From positions 182,344 through 246,343 of the forward strand of contig JAENZN010000002.1 of assembly GCA_016841245.1 (NCBI GenBank): DNA of 64,000 nucleotides, written 5' to 3'. How positions within the stretch are numbered: position 1 is the first letter of the stretch; every line of letters starts with the position of its first letter. Under the pieces are notes generated by a model, which saw nothing but the letters and a program-made list of their open reading frames with translations, was not told the origin of the DNA and did not search any database. This document shows, in pieces, positions 16,602 through 25,986 of this stretch. This stretch comes from Syntrophomonas sp. GTDB lineage: Bacteria; Bacillota; Syntrophomonadia; Syntrophomonadales; Syntrophomonadaceae. A program made the translations under genes and the position numbers.

Positions 16602-16770
16602 TTTAACAACAAATAAAAACTGATTAAATTATGTAATGTGTGTAAATATACATTTGATACTCACATTACCATAGGATTAATGTATGTGAATCAATTTAGA
16701 TGTATAGCATATGTCCTTTTTATTTGCATATTTATTTTACGTTATCTCAGAACTCATACTGTAGTTCAAA

Positions 16771-18660
16771 TTATATGCGAAGAACATGCACTAATTCTAA
16801 AAAGTCTGGAATAATGTCATCATCTGTTTCGATAGTCTGGAAATAATGTATGAGTAATTTACTTGACAATGTTTCTTCATTATCGTCATCTCTGTCGAAC
16901 AGTTGTCCCCCAATTTCATACTCTAATTGTGATACAAATTCTGCTATGTTTGACTTATTCATTAAAAACTGTACGGTATAGCACGCTTCAGCAGCAAAAT
17001 CATCAAAGTTAATATCGTTTAATTCCGGACGCTGAGGCTTTTTCTGTGAGTTAAAACGGCTTTTCATATCCTGGTAGAATTGGGAACCGACATCCCTTAT
17101 ATCGGTTCTTTTTTTATCACAAAAGCGTTGAATGAATTGAAAAAGATCAAAATCCGGATTTGGAATTACCCCTTCAATTGGATGTGTTATTGCATGCGAA
17201 AGTAACTTTTCTAAATAACATTTTAATAATTCCTGATTAGAAAAGAGAATAGATTCAATGCAGTATCCATTATGTGCATGTATTACACAATCGTTTCCAA
17301 GACGCCTTTTTACGTCTCTGTTAATAAAATTTTCGTTTGCGCCTATAGTAGAAAAATCTTTATCAAATATTGCATTAAATCGACAACCTGCCACTGCTTG
17401 AGATAAAAGTTGCTTCCCTGCCATAATTTTGATATTGAGGTTATCTTTTCCCCGGATAAACCAAAAAGATAATTTATCCATCTCGATTTTCTTTGCAGAA
17501 CCAATACGTTTTAATGCATTACATAGCATTCTCACGTATGAAATATCATCTTCACCTTCAACGAAAAATACTGTTTTGTACTTTTGTAATCTTGTTAACC
17601 CGGTAATAATTCCACCAAGTGCTATATGCAGAACATCTACATCATTTACTTCTAATGGCTCAATCGTTCCTTGACCTTTGTTGGTACTATTGACGAAGAG
17701 AATATGCTCGGGAGCCACATCAGCAACAAAATTGTCATTATGTGAAATAATAAAAGTTTGTGTTTCATTAATGTTTTTTAAACAACAAAGTAATCTGCTT
17801 TGAATCCGTGGACTAATATGTGAATCCGGCTCATCTATCAGCAATATATTTAACGCATTATTCATCACTTCAATGGTAGAGAATATTTCAGCAGTTTGTA
17901 AAAATCCACTTCCCTGTAAATATACGTCAAGTTTACTTCCATCCTTATCAACTAATAACTTTATATATTCATTCTTGTCACGCTCACTTCGTTTAGGCGG
18001 CATAAAACAAAAAGACACATCTAAAACCTCTTGCATCCATTCTTCAAGCTGAGAACCTTTTTCTAAGCTCTGAAGTATTTTGTTACGGAGCACCTCGTCG
18101 GATTTTCCTTTTTGAATTTTCTTAATAACTTGTCCTTTGAACATATAAGGTTCTTTACTTAAAACATTTGATACTGGAGAAGTTTGATGAATAAAAATAA
18201 ATTCTCTGAGTTTGATATTCAATTGTCCAAGGCGTTCTAATAGCCGGTTAAATTCATTTTCATTGCCGCGAATTATGCGAACATATGCGTTTTTAATATT
18301 AGGTTTCGTCAGTGTGAAATCAAGATTATAGTATTGAGATAGACCATTTATCTCTTCAGCAAAAGTGACTTTTAAATTGCATGTGGTTTTACCTGGGTAC
18401 AAAATATCTTCATCGCTCGAAAGTCGAATAAAATGAAGGTCTTCAAAATTAACATACAGTGTTGTCGTTTTGCTATAAAACTTATCACCCTTTGCTGAAA
18501 TTGAAAGATCATAGCATTTTTTCCAAAGTTGCAACGCTTCAAATATCGTTGATTTTCCAATATTGTTTTCGCCAATAATAACATTAAAACTTTTGTCAAA
18601 TTTTAACGTTACATTTTCGTAGGATTTGAATGACTCTAATTTTAGTTCGGAAATATACAC
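16771..18660 (-). CDS. OLD-like ATPase/TOPRIM nuclease (defence)
   Basis: The 629-residue protein is an SMC/ABC-type ATPase fused to a TOPRIM domain, the OLD-family architecture. Residues seen: Walker A GENNIGKST (about 31-39), a signature-like LQGSGF, Walker B ILLIDEPDSH, H-loop IISHND, then TOPRIM acidic FVEGEDD (about 366) and IFDKDFS. OLD proteins are nucleases used in phage defence. In Gabija the partner is a UvrD-like helicase and in PARIS an AriB-like toxin; neither is next to it. It therefore looks like a stand-alone (class 1) form. Start is GTG after GAGGTAG. The DNA is clearly more AT-rich than the ICE backbone. It ends island 1. Confidence 0.8.
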   Translation of the reverse strand: MYISELKLESFKSYENVTLKFDKSFNVIIGENNIGKSTIFEALQLWKKCYDLSISAKGDKFYSKTTTLYVNFEDLHFIRLSSDEDILYPGKTTCNLKVTFAEEINGLSQYYNLDFTLTKPNIKNAYVRIIRGNENEFNRLLERLGQLNIKLREFIFIHQTSPVSNVLSKEPYMFKGQVIKKIQKGKSDEVLRNKILQSLEKGSQLEEWMQEVLDVSFCFMPPKRSERDKNEYIKLLVDKDGSKLDVYLQGSGFLQTAEIFSTIEVMNNALNILLIDEPDSHISPRIQSRLLCCLKNINETQTFIISHNDNFVADVAPEHILFVNSTNKGQGTIEPLEVNDVDVLHIALGGIITGLTRLQKYKTVFFVEGEDDISYVRMLCNALKRIGSAKKIEMDKLSFWFIRGKDNLNIKIMAGKQLLSQAVAGCRFNAIFDKDFSTIGANENFINRDVKRRLGNDCVIHAHNGYCIESILFSNQELLKCYLEKLLSHAITHPIEGVIPNPDFDLFQFIQRFCDKKRTDIRDVGSQFYQDMKSRFNSQKKPQRPELNDINFDDFAAEACYTVQFLMNKSNIAEFVSQLEYEIGGQLFDRDDDNEETLSSKLLIHYFQTIETDDDIIPDFLELVHVLRI

Positions 18661-18813
18661 AGTATCTACCTCAATTTTATATACTACTTTTTAGTCCCAG
18701 ATTATTTCTATCTGCCACCTATCTTCCCTAAATAACCTTAAAATACATTCCTTTGTTTTGATGTGAAAAACTCTATCATTAGAGCCTCTTAAAAAACCGT
18801 GTCGGAAACATCC

Positions 18814-20793
18814 CTAATCCACCCATTCCACTGGAACAAGCTTTTCATTATTACCACGCCATCTTTTAACAAGATGAACATTTTCAATTTCACCCCATAC
18901 ATCCTCGTCAGCATGTTCCATCACTAAAATTTGCACTTTTGCTTTTGTATCCACAATATATTTCGAGAGCGTAGTAAATATCTTTTGTACTGCCTCTTTA
19001 TCTTCATCTTTCAAGTTGGCTTGATCATCTATGCTATCTTCTTCGTTTCGGCGAGCCAGTTTCTGTGGGAAATAGACCTGACTAGGCTGATCAAATACCA
19101 AAAAACTAGGTATTGATATCGTTCCACGCTCTTGGAAGAATTTTTGAAACGCTAGGCTAAGAGCAATATGATAAGCTAACCAATTAGAGGCGCTCCCTAT
19201 CTCCCATAAGTAGTCACTACGTCCAGAGGCGTTCTTAACGCATATCGTTAGGTCTTTAATTATGAACTCTATAGGATCATCCGGTCGTTCAGTATCTAGG
19301 CCAGATACAATTTTGTTTGCCTCGCTTTCAATATAGCGTAAAGCGGCTTTAATCTTTCTTTCGATTTCATTTTCATTTACTATCTTTCGAAGTTCAGATA
19401 AACGAATATCTATTTCTTGGATTTTTTGCTCCAACTCGCTATCAGAACCTATTCTATCGTAAGTTTGGATGGCTATTTCCATTCTACCCAGAAAACGCGC
19501 TACATTGTTTAAGGTATATTTTCTATCCGCGTTGTCCTGATATTTTCCGCTTTCCTCGTTTATCCGGCGCCGTATTGCCGACATCTTCTCAGAGAGATAT
19601 TGAATCTCCCCATCTACTATCTGTATTTCTCGCTCAAATGCCGCTGGAACAACTTTCATATCACCGGCGGTTTTTTCGATCTCCGCGATCGCGTCGCAGA
19701 GATCATCTAAAACTGATATGGAATCGCTATGCACATTACCGCAGATGGGACATGTGCTTTCGTCTGTTGTCGCCATTGTTCGAAGCCATGTTGATATATC
19801 TAATCTATTCAACTGTATTTGTAAAGAGTGATCATATTGACCAATGGAGCTCGATAGTTGCTTCATTTCGGAATATCGCTTTTGAGACGCGAATAGCTTT
19901 GAAGATACTTCTTGCTCTTCCTTGCGCAACATAGTAAGTTCTTCCGATACATCTTTCACATTGTTAGCGGAGATAATGGACTCTTCTTCACTTTTCTGGA
20001 CAATTAGCCGCAACTGATAAATCTGTTGTTCAAAACTATCTTCGCCATTCCATGTATATGTAGTTAAACCTAATTCACGCGCGCGCGAAATCCATGAATG
20101 CACCTCTTGCTTCCAATTCTCCGCCACATCTTTAATGTTATTTAAGTCTCGTGTTAATTTATCTTTTTCCTTACGCAAACGTTCTATATCTTGCCTAGCG
20201 GCTAAAACGTGAGGGGTAACCGCTCCCAACGCGTATGGAAAGATATTGATTAGCTTTTGCCGATGTTCACTCGTATCCGCTTTATAAAAAAGTACATCCG
20301 CATTGGCAACTATATTTTGCGGTTGAAAAATAAACGCCATAAAATCACGGTAAGATGGGCGTGCTGAAAAATTGCTGGTCGTAGGATCGAGATCAAGAAA
20401 GGACATTGAGAAAAGTTCATTTAGTATATTTTTAACCTGTGGTGTGGTCACGTTTGATTCGATATTCTCTGGAACTTCGACTGTCGTACCTCTGGAAAAA
20501 TACATTTCGTTTGTGGAACTTTGTGATCCAGGTTCCTTGCGACACAACAAAATCTGCTCATTATCCAGATCAAATAAGACGCCAAACCATTCACAGGCAT
20601 TTCTTATTATATCAACGGGAATTGTGCATTTATCCGCGCCTAGACAATAGTCAATAATAGGTATAATCGCGGACTTTCCTGTTCGCGATGAGCCCGTGAT
20701 GATATTTACCTTGTCGGGTTTAAACGGAATTTGTCTGTATGTAAATTCCTTCTTTTTGGGCCACAGAATAATTGAGTTTAGTGAAAACTTCAT
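18814..20793 (-). CDS. ABC-3C system ATPase (DUF3732)
   Basis: In this 659-residue SMC-like protein, Walker A GSSRTGKSA lies near residue 34. Two coiled-coil arms surround a zinc-hook-like CPICG near residue 345. The ABC signature region is GSASNWLAYHIALSLAFQKF. The C-terminal part has FLVFDQPSQVYFP (Walker B with DQPSQ) and LVMEHAD (H-loop). DQPSQVYFP is typical of DUF3732 proteins. This family is the ATPase of three-component ABC conflict systems that sense invading nucleic acid and drive an effector. It is the third gene of a tight triplet, 1 nt after the middle component. Confidence 0.85.
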   Translation of the reverse strand: MKFSLNSIILWPKKKEFTYRQIPFKPDKVNIITGSSRTGKSAIIPIIDYCLGADKCTIPVDIIRNACEWFGVLFDLDNEQILLCRKEPGSQSSTNEMYFSRGTTVEVPENIESNVTTPQVKNILNELFSMSFLDLDPTTSNFSARPSYRDFMAFIFQPQNIVANADVLFYKADTSEHRQKLINIFPYALGAVTPHVLAARQDIERLRKEKDKLTRDLNNIKDVAENWKQEVHSWISRARELGLTTYTWNGEDSFEQQIYQLRLIVQKSEEESIISANNVKDVSEELTMLRKEEQEVSSKLFASQKRYSEMKQLSSSIGQYDHSLQIQLNRLDISTWLRTMATTDESTCPICGNVHSDSISVLDDLCDAIAEIEKTAGDMKVVPAAFEREIQIVDGEIQYLSEKMSAIRRRINEESGKYQDNADRKYTLNNVARFLGRMEIAIQTYDRIGSDSELEQKIQEIDIRLSELRKIVNENEIERKIKAALRYIESEANKIVSGLDTERPDDPIEFIIKDLTICVKNASGRSDYLWEIGSASNWLAYHIALSLAFQKFFQERGTISIPSFLVFDQPSQVYFPQKLARRNEEDSIDDQANLKDEDKEAVQKIFTTLSKYIVDTKAKVQILVMEHADEDVWGEIENVHLVKRWRGNNEKLVPVEWVD

Positions 20794-20794
20794 A

Positions 20795-21289
20795 TCAAAA
20801 CCTCACTTTCAAGAGAGTGCTAATCTCATGTAATGTTAATTCTGAGCACCATACTCCAAGCTTTTCCGCGGCATTTAACAGATATTTCGCTGATTGTGTA
20901 ATACCAGTTTTATTTGACTGTGTTAGTGGAAGCACCAATGCGGTCTTTGTATCAACAATGAATAGTTTGGCGCTCATCCCAATACTTATTGATGACAGCG
21001 TAAGCTGCTTATATTGTTCTGTGGCATTATGAATATAATAAAGTTGGTCATTCTTACGACCACTAAAAAGTTTTTCAGAAACTTTTGTGAATCCTGATTT
21101 CTTCTGTGTACTTTTAATTACCTCGCACAAATCCTGTCTAAAAATAACCGGCAGAACAAGGAACAGTAAAGGAAATGGCGCGGCCTTATTTTCCTGACTA
21201 TAGTAACCACAAATAAAGCGCCAAAGTATAGCAGCCCCAATCGAAGGATTTTGAACAAGGTATATTTCTCGATTTAGATTACTACTCAT
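20795..21289 (-). CDS. ABC-3C middle component
   Basis: A 164-residue soluble protein with NPSIGAAILWRFICGYY near the start and PLLFLVLPVIFRQD, the recognisable pattern of the middle component of three-component ABC systems. It contains no enzymatic motif and presumably bridges effector and ATPase. The ATG at 21289 overlaps the effector stop (ATGAGTAG) by 8 bp; the GTG at 21301 is a less likely start. The ATPase gene follows after 1 nt, so the three proteins are probably made in fixed ratio. Confidence 0.75.
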   Translation of the reverse strand: MSSNLNREIYLVQNPSIGAAILWRFICGYYSQENKAAPFPLLFLVLPVIFRQDLCEVIKSTQKKSGFTKVSEKLFSGRKNDQLYYIHNATEQYKQLTLSSISIGMSAKLFIVDTKTALVLPLTQSNKTGITQSAKYLLNAAEKLGVWCSELTLHEISTLLKVRF

Positions 21290-22493
21290 TTGCGTCACCA
21301 CTTGCCTTTAGTAAGTCCTTGTACATAGGATGCCAACCAATCAAAGGCGCATGAGATGGTTCATTTGCGAGAGAGTGGAGTGATCCCGCGCCAAAAAATT
21401 CCGGCGTATCATTTCCTTGCACTTTGGTAGTACGAACAGCATCTTGACATATAAGATACAGTCTTTGTCCGCTTTGTATATTGGTAGGAGATGGCGCAAG
21501 AGACACGAGACGTGATTGGGTAGTCCATATCCTAATTAAACCATCATGATAATCATCAAAACTTTGTGGAGCGACAATGCCGCGTTCCGCCCACGCTGTT
21601 TTCTCGGCGCTTGTCCGGAGAAAATCGTTAGCTGCTTTGAACTTATCCGAAACATCCAGTTCGATCAATCCCAATTGCTTTATATAGATGTCTTGTCTAT
21701 CCAGTTCTTTTTGAGTTTCATGTTCGCTGGGTCGTGTCGCTACAGAAGCGAGGATTCCATTTTGATTGTATCTCCTTATTTGTGACTGCAGCGCGTCTCT
21801 AAAATCCTTGCATTTAATATAAGCAGCCAAACCATGCTTTGTTTGATCATTAACTCGTTCATAAACCCAACCTAACATGTAGGTAAACAGTTCTTCAGCA
21901 TACTCGGGCGGAATTGTCTGACTACAAAACTTTTTATAAAAACTGTCATCATAATTGGAGGGGTGAGTCTCTATCCGCATGGCCCTGACTATTTGCGCTA
22001 CAATGGCCGAATTCTCAACATTAAAAAGAATATCTAAATATGAACTATATCCACTAGGAACCTGCGCTTTCAACTCGTTTTTGGTTCCCCAGAGGGTATC
22101 TTGGGCGGCTTTAAGAGCGGATTTCGCGTCTTCATCAGTATGCGCCGCGTGAAAAGATTCAGGAATTACACCAGCGGTAACGTTCCTATTAGAAATGACC
22201 ACAAATCGAAATGTTGTATTATCCAGTGAGAGATCACCATCTTTTATGTATTGAAACCAATTATATAGTGATTTCCAAAATACTTCAGATCGATCAGCAA
22301 TAGGATTATTGCCAGATTGGACGCTTTTGATTTGCTCGACAACTACGCTATCTTCAGATTCAATCGCCACATCTTCTAATGCTTCGACGCTAACTACTTT
22401 CTCCAAGTCGAGAGATATTAGCTCACACATCATATGTCTTACTTGAAGTGTATATCCATGTAACTTATCTGGTACATGCGTATTGCCCGCCAT
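21282..22493 (-). CDS. ABC-3C effector with DUF4297-like nuclease domain
   Basis: This 403-residue protein is first in the ABC-3C triplet. The N-terminus has the PD-(D/E)XK pattern typical of DUF4297/Cap4-like nucleases: VSVEALEDVAIESEDSVVVE followed by QIKS (E...D...E-x-K, about residues 34-57). The rest is helical with a C-terminal ABC-3C contact domain (GWHPMYKDLLKASG). It is likely the DNA-degrading output of the system. The ATG follows AGGGGGAT. Promoter not identified; a 58-bp gap separates it from the vsr gene, so the two cassettes may be co-transcribed. Confidence 0.72.
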   Translation of the reverse strand: MAGNTHVPDKLHGYTLQVRHMMCELISLDLEKVVSVEALEDVAIESEDSVVVEQIKSVQSGNNPIADRSEVFWKSLYNWFQYIKDGDLSLDNTTFRFVVISNRNVTAGVIPESFHAAHTDEDAKSALKAAQDTLWGTKNELKAQVPSGYSSYLDILFNVENSAIVAQIVRAMRIETHPSNYDDSFYKKFCSQTIPPEYAEELFTYMLGWVYERVNDQTKHGLAAYIKCKDFRDALQSQIRRYNQNGILASVATRPSEHETQKELDRQDIYIKQLGLIELDVSDKFKAANDFLRTSAEKTAWAERGIVAPQSFDDYHDGLIRIWTTQSRLVSLAPSPTNIQSGQRLYLICQDAVRTTKVQGNDTPEFFGAGSLHSLANEPSHAPLIGWHPMYKDLLKASGDANE

Positions 22494-22551
22494 CTTTATC
22501 CCCCTCTCAGGCGCTGGGTGTTTTACATACTGAAATTCCTGATTTGCGTAC

Positions 22552-23040
22552 TCAATTTATATCGTTTTTCTTTCCACGATCAGGCTGACCTTGGCCCCTT
22601 TCCATTGTGGTGGCCACGTTTTGAGCGTAAATCTCACGGATTTTCGCCAAACATCCCGCCGTGTCCTTTATGATATCGCTTTCCCAAATTCGGATGACCG
22701 TCCATCCCATCTCGGCCAATTGCCGGTTGACTTCCTCGTCTCGTCGGATGTTGCGTCTAATTTTATCTGCCCAAAACTCGGAGTACCGCGATAGCTCCTC
22801 GTTCAGATCTTTGAGTCCACGCAACGCCCAATTATGGCCATGCCAGTAATCTCCATCGCAAAATACCGCGATTTTCGCTTTCGTGAAAACGATGTCAGGT
22901 TTACCCGGTAAATTTTTATAATTCACCCTAAACCGTAAACCCTGATGCCAGAGCGCTTTCCGCAAAGCGAGTTCTGGGCGCGTGTCCTTTGACTTTACCG
23001 CCGACATGATTTTGTGAGTGATTCGCGGGTCTCGTCCCAT
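22552..23040 (-). CDS. vsr: Very-short-patch repair endonuclease (Vsr)
   Basis: A 162-residue Vsr family protein with the usual N-terminus (DPRITHKIMSAVKSKDTRPE), the catalytic block LPGKPDIVFTKAKIAVFCDG then YWHGHNW, and the RRDEEVNRQLAEMGWTVIRIWE region. Vsr nicks beside T:G mismatches made by deamination of 5-methylcytosine. It is the fourth gene of the C / M / R / vsr cassette and protects the host genome from the mutagenic effect of the methyltransferase. The GTG at 23049 overlaps the preceding stop; the ATG at 23040 has AGGGG at 8 nt. Confidence 0.92.
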   Translation of the reverse strand: MGRDPRITHKIMSAVKSKDTRPELALRKALWHQGLRFRVNYKNLPGKPDIVFTKAKIAVFCDGDYWHGHNWALRGLKDLNEELSRYSEFWADKIRRNIRRDEEVNRQLAEMGWTVIRIWESDIIKDTAGCLAKIREIYAQNVATTMERGQGQPDRGKKNDIN

Positions 23041-23045
23041 CTTAA

Positions 23046-23699
23046 TCACCCCTCTGGTGTCGGCTCATCCATGTGCGCAAAAAACTCATTTAAATATATA
23101 CTTACTCGTTCCTCCAATTGCTCTTTAGTAAAGGCGCATGGCTGTAATCTCGTCGCCCACTCGCGTCCGGGATGCAAGCAGTCCCACGGCGGCATTTTAC
23201 CACTGTGGCGTCCCTTCCCGGGATCATGATTGCCAAAGCCATCAAGAACGCGGTTCCACACTGGCTTAAACCGTTCAATCAACATTGATTCGGCCAGAGG
23301 TATCCAAATATCGTCCACCACGAGAAAGCGGCAGAAAAAGTCGCTACTCTCTAAGTTGCGCGCGGCGTTAATGGATTCCGCATGCTCAGCCAAACGCCGA
23401 CACAAGGCTTGTCCATGCTCCACTTCCAGCCCAAGCCCGCCTTTTCTCGCGCCAGCGGGAACCGCTTTCCCCACATAGATAGGATAACGAAATCGCCCAT
23501 CGCGGTTGACTTCGGATAATTGTCCGTAAGCGGAAAAAGAGCCTATGTAGTACCGAGCATACACACCCGCGCCAATGAACGGCTCGGGTGGAAGGGGCTG
23601 GACTGTTGTTTCCAATAGCGCGTCCGCGACGCTCTCGCCAAGATTACGCTTATCTAACGGATTAAAGGGTTTTATCATTGGAATGTCTTCTTTTGGCAT
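23046..23699 (-). CDS. Eco29kI-like GIY-YIG restriction endonuclease
   Basis: A protein of about 217 residues with a GIY-YIG nuclease core: AGVYARYYIG, then RYPIYVGKAVPAGAR, then LAEHAESI (conserved Arg/His), an ESML Glu and a downstream GFGNHDPGKGRHSG loop. This follows the Eco29kI family, whose founder cuts CCGCGG. Specificity here is inferred only from family and from its C5-methyltransferase partner. Start options are ATG 23750, 23708, 23699 and 23678; all overlap the methyltransferase end. AAGGA spacing favours 23708 or 23699. Confidence 0.82.
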   Translation of the reverse strand: MPKEDIPMIKPFNPLDKRNLGESVADALLETTVQPLPPEPFIGAGVYARYYIGSFSAYGQLSEVNRDGRFRYPIYVGKAVPAGARKGGLGLEVEHGQALCRRLAEHAESINAARNLESSDFFCRFLVVDDIWIPLAESMLIERFKPVWNRVLDGFGNHDPGKGRHSGKMPPWDCLHPGREWATRLQPCAFTKEQLEERVSIYLNEFFAHMDEPTPEG

Positions 23700-24870
23700 C
23701 GCGCTCATCCATCCTTTCCAGTTGTCTCGCCACCGACTCGCCAACAGCATTGGCGAGTCTCACTGGCACAGCGTTTCCTATCTGCCGCATGCTTTCCGTC
23801 CAAGAGCCGTGAAACAGATAGTCATCTGGGAAAGTCTGTATCCTCGCGCTTTCGCGGACTGTGTAATACCGCAGGGAGCCATCATCAAGCACCAACATAT
23901 TCTCACCGCCAGGGACACCATGCGCGCCCGCCTTGATGGTTTTGGATGGCTCATCTAAAACACTACCGGAATGCCCCGCGTATGACCGAGCGCCATCACG
24001 AAACTCATGATTCGCGTACCGTTCCGCTTTCTTGCTTCTGGGATCAGGCAGGTCGTTGATCACGTCGCGCACGGTCAGCCACCTCATCCCACGCTCCCTT
24101 TGATCAAAGAACCTCAATATATTATCGCGTTCCCTCTGACTAGCCGTCGAGCGCCGCGCTTTCGCGACACGGTGTTTCTCCCAGTAAGAACCATCAATGT
24201 ACTTAGAATAGAGTAGCGCCTCTTTGGAGTGCGTTGGCTCCGGGAAAGACCAGTTCGCGTTCAAATCACTCCGGAACCCAACAATCACGACACGATGACG
24301 CGTTTGAGGTACCCCATAATCGGCGGCGTTCAACAGACGAAAAACCACGTTATATTCAAGACCAGCGCGTGTGCCGGACGTATGGTATTCTTCCAGCAAA
24401 CGGAGATGATCCGTCCAATCCATATCCTCGCGCGCCACGATTTCGGGGTGGGATAGCTGAAGAAGAATATAGTTAAAGTATGAGCTAAAAGATTTCCGGA
24501 GCAAACCCTTTACATTCTCAAAGATGAATCCCTGTGGGCGTAGCTCGCGGACGGCTCTCACCGCCTCTGGAAACATATCGCGGTTATCGGTATGCGCTTT
24601 ATGCTTTCCACCAAGGGAGAACGGCTGACATGGCGGCCCGCCTGTGATGAATTGGATGTCTAATCCGTAATCACTGTAACTCACTAAACGCACGTCGGTC
24701 CGCACGACGTTCCAGTCTTGAATACCAGGATAGCCCGCCATTATATTTGATTTGATGTTATCGCAGGAATCCTTATCCCACTCTAAAAGCGCCGCTGGCT
24801 CAAAACCCGCCTGATGCAATCCAAGAGCGAGCCCGCCAGTACCACTAAAAAGTTCTATAGAACGAATCAA
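23662..24870 (-). CDS. DNA (cytosine-5) methyltransferase of the Eco29kI-like system
   Basis: This 402-residue protein shows the full order of C5-methyltransferase motifs: FSGTGG (I, residues 8-13), GGPPCQPFS with catalytic Cys (IV, about 78-86), ENVKGL (VI), QTRHR (VIII), RESARIQTFPDDY and GNAVP (IX/X). It modifies the recognition site so that the GIY-YIG enzyme cannot cut self DNA. It follows the controller gene by 27 bp and overlaps the endonuclease gene, giving the usual order C-M-R. Start is TTG. Confidence 0.93.
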   Translation of the reverse strand: MIRSIELFSGTGGLALGLHQAGFEPAALLEWDKDSCDNIKSNIMAGYPGIQDWNVVRTDVRLVSYSDYGLDIQFITGGPPCQPFSLGGKHKAHTDNRDMFPEAVRAVRELRPQGFIFENVKGLLRKSFSSYFNYILLQLSHPEIVAREDMDWTDHLRLLEEYHTSGTRAGLEYNVVFRLLNAADYGVPQTRHRVVIVGFRSDLNANWSFPEPTHSKEALLYSKYIDGSYWEKHRVAKARRSTASQRERDNILRFFDQRERGMRWLTVRDVINDLPDPRSKKAERYANHEFRDGARSYAGHSGSVLDEPSKTIKAGAHGVPGGENMLVLDDGSLRYYTVRESARIQTFPDDYLFHGSWTESMRQIGNAVPVRLANAVGESVARQLERMDERDAKRRHSNDKTL

Positions 24871-24897
24871 TCAATTCACCGCCTTTCTTCGCATACA

Positions 24898-25104
24898 TCA
24901 TTCGTCATCGGTAATTTCCATAATGTCCGCGATATCGCAATCGAGAGCCTTACATATCTTCAACAGCACATCCGTCGTAATATTCTCGCCTTTTCCTAAT
25001 TTGGCGATGGAGGCTGTGCTGATACCAGATACGCTCTTTAAATCTTGCTTATTCATTTTTTTGTCAATCAGTAGCTTCCACAACTTATTGTAACTGATAG
25101 CCAT
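24898..25104 (-). CDS. XRE-family controller protein of the restriction-modification cassette
   Basis: A compact 68-residue Cro/C1-type DNA-binding protein (KKMNKQDLKSVSGISTASIA, ENITTDVLLKICKALDCDIA) with no extra domain, as in C proteins of type II systems. It is first in the cassette, right after a sigma-A-type promoter with near-symmetrical sequence around the -10, so it probably regulates its own operon and times methylation before restriction. Confidence 0.78.
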   Translation of the reverse strand: MAISYNKLWKLLIDKKMNKQDLKSVSGISTASIAKLGKGENITTDVLLKICKALDCDIADIMEITDDE

Positions 25105-25149
25105 CTATACACCTCGTTATTTTTTAAAAGCACAACTTGCTTTGTACTT

Positions 25150-25178
25150 ATTATATTAGTTACAGTCACAAGCATCAA
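25150..25178 (-). promoter_or_regulatory. Promoter of the controller/restriction-modification operon
   Basis: On the minus strand TTGATG (25173-25178), 17-bp spacer, TATAAT (25150-25155). The -10 region lies in an imperfect palindrome (GTAACTAATATAATAAGTAC), a possible controller-protein operator. Distance to the start codon is 46 bp. Confidence 0.6.
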
Positions 25179-25232
25179 TTAAATATTTGCGATCTCAAAA
25201 ATATTATTTGCGATTTTATATGGCAAAAAATT

Positions 25233-25273
25233 AAAAGCCTGCGGTTGCCACTATCGCGCCCATATAGGCTTTT
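25233..25273. terminator. Possible bidirectional terminator upstream of the controller operon
   Basis: AAAAGCCT and AGGCTTTT (8-bp stem) frame a 25-nt loop, with T/A tracts on both sides. It could insulate the controller promoter from upstream transcription. Confidence 0.4.
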
Positions 25274-25376
25274 ATCGGCTGTTTAGCCCTCTAATCCGTA
25301 GCGATTTTCGTCCTATTTTCGAATATTGTAACTGATCATTCAATAAATGAATTTAAGGGGCGATTTTGGCATAGAA

Positions 25377-25431
25377 AACGACGGTATGAACCTACATTCC
25401 AGAAAAAATGTTCAGAACTCATACCGTCGTT
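25377..25431. repeat. 13-bp inverted repeat in the scar region
   Basis: AACGACGGTATGA (25377-25389) is repeated exactly in inverted form at 25419-25431 with a 29-bp centre. No gene or T tract is next to it. It may be an IS or integron-like end or a cruciform. Nothing else in 25274-25668 is recognisable. Confidence 0.5.
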
Positions 25432-25668
25432 CACGGCAAGGCTTTTTAATTGCTTCATTAAAATATGTGTTATCGTGTTTGTCTGACCCTGTCTACACGA
25501 TTTTATTTGTGATAGTTGACAGTTTTTCAGCAAAGTCTAATATTTAAAGATGTTATTAGCCGGCATTCGTATATGTACCGCCATTCCTCAAAAAGACACG
25601 ATACCCGAGTCAACTCTTCAATAAATAGTTTCCTATCTTTTGGACCAATAATATTTCTTTTTATCTCG

Positions 25669-25827
25669 TCAGGCAACAGTAAAATGCCAGGCATGGTCTC
25701 CGGCATTGGGTGCATACATCTCAGCTTCCAGCACCACCTGCAGCTCTTCCTCTTTGATCTGTTCCTCTGTAAAGCTTCGGATGCTCCTGCGCTGTTTAAT
25801 AATTTTTAGGGTTTCATTTTCAACCAT
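25669..25827 (-). pseudogene. Nitroreductase-family N-terminal remnant
   Basis: The 52-codon ORF has AGGAG at a proper distance and encodes an unmistakable nitroreductase start (ETLKIIKQRRSIRSFTEEQI, EMYAPNAGDHAWHF), including the FMN-binding R-R-S-I-R motif. It then stops at TGA after TVA. Family members run to about 170-200 residues, and no continuation is found downstream, so this is a decayed fragment, possibly of former cargo. Confidence 0.65.
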
Positions 25828-25840
25828 CAAATCATCACTC

Positions 25841-25969
25841 CTATAGATACTTAATATTAGCGATTTTTTTTAGATAATGCCTGGGTATATTGGCTGCGGT
25901 GACCTGTGAAGCGGTAATTACTCCGTTGTTTTGTTCGAGAGCCTCTTGGATTTTGTCAATATGCCTCAT
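25841..25969 (-). pseudogene. AbiEi-type antitoxin N-terminal remnant
   Basis: The 42-codon ORF (MRHIDKIQEALEQNNGVITA then SQVTAANIPRHYLKKI) matches the N-terminal winged-helix domain of AbiEi-type (type IV) antitoxins, normally about 190-280 residues. It ends at TAG 13 bp upstream of the nitroreductase fragment's start, and the expected AbiEii nucleotidyltransferase toxin is absent. The upstream operator-like repeat is still present. It is the scar of a lost toxin-antitoxin cassette. Confidence 0.6.
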
Positions 25970-25986
25970 TTTACACCACCCCCCAT

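Noticed and set aside
16382..16612. Minus-strand ORF of 76 codons between oriT and island 1
   Set aside because: Its first codons are the stem and T tract of a terminator and it has no ribosome site.
16771..18660. Gabija or PARIS assignment of the OLD-like gene
   Set aside because: No UvrD-like GajB or AriB-like partner next to it.
25336..25533. Minus-strand ORF of 65 codons
   Set aside because: It spans the 13-bp inverted repeat, has no ribosome site and no family pattern.
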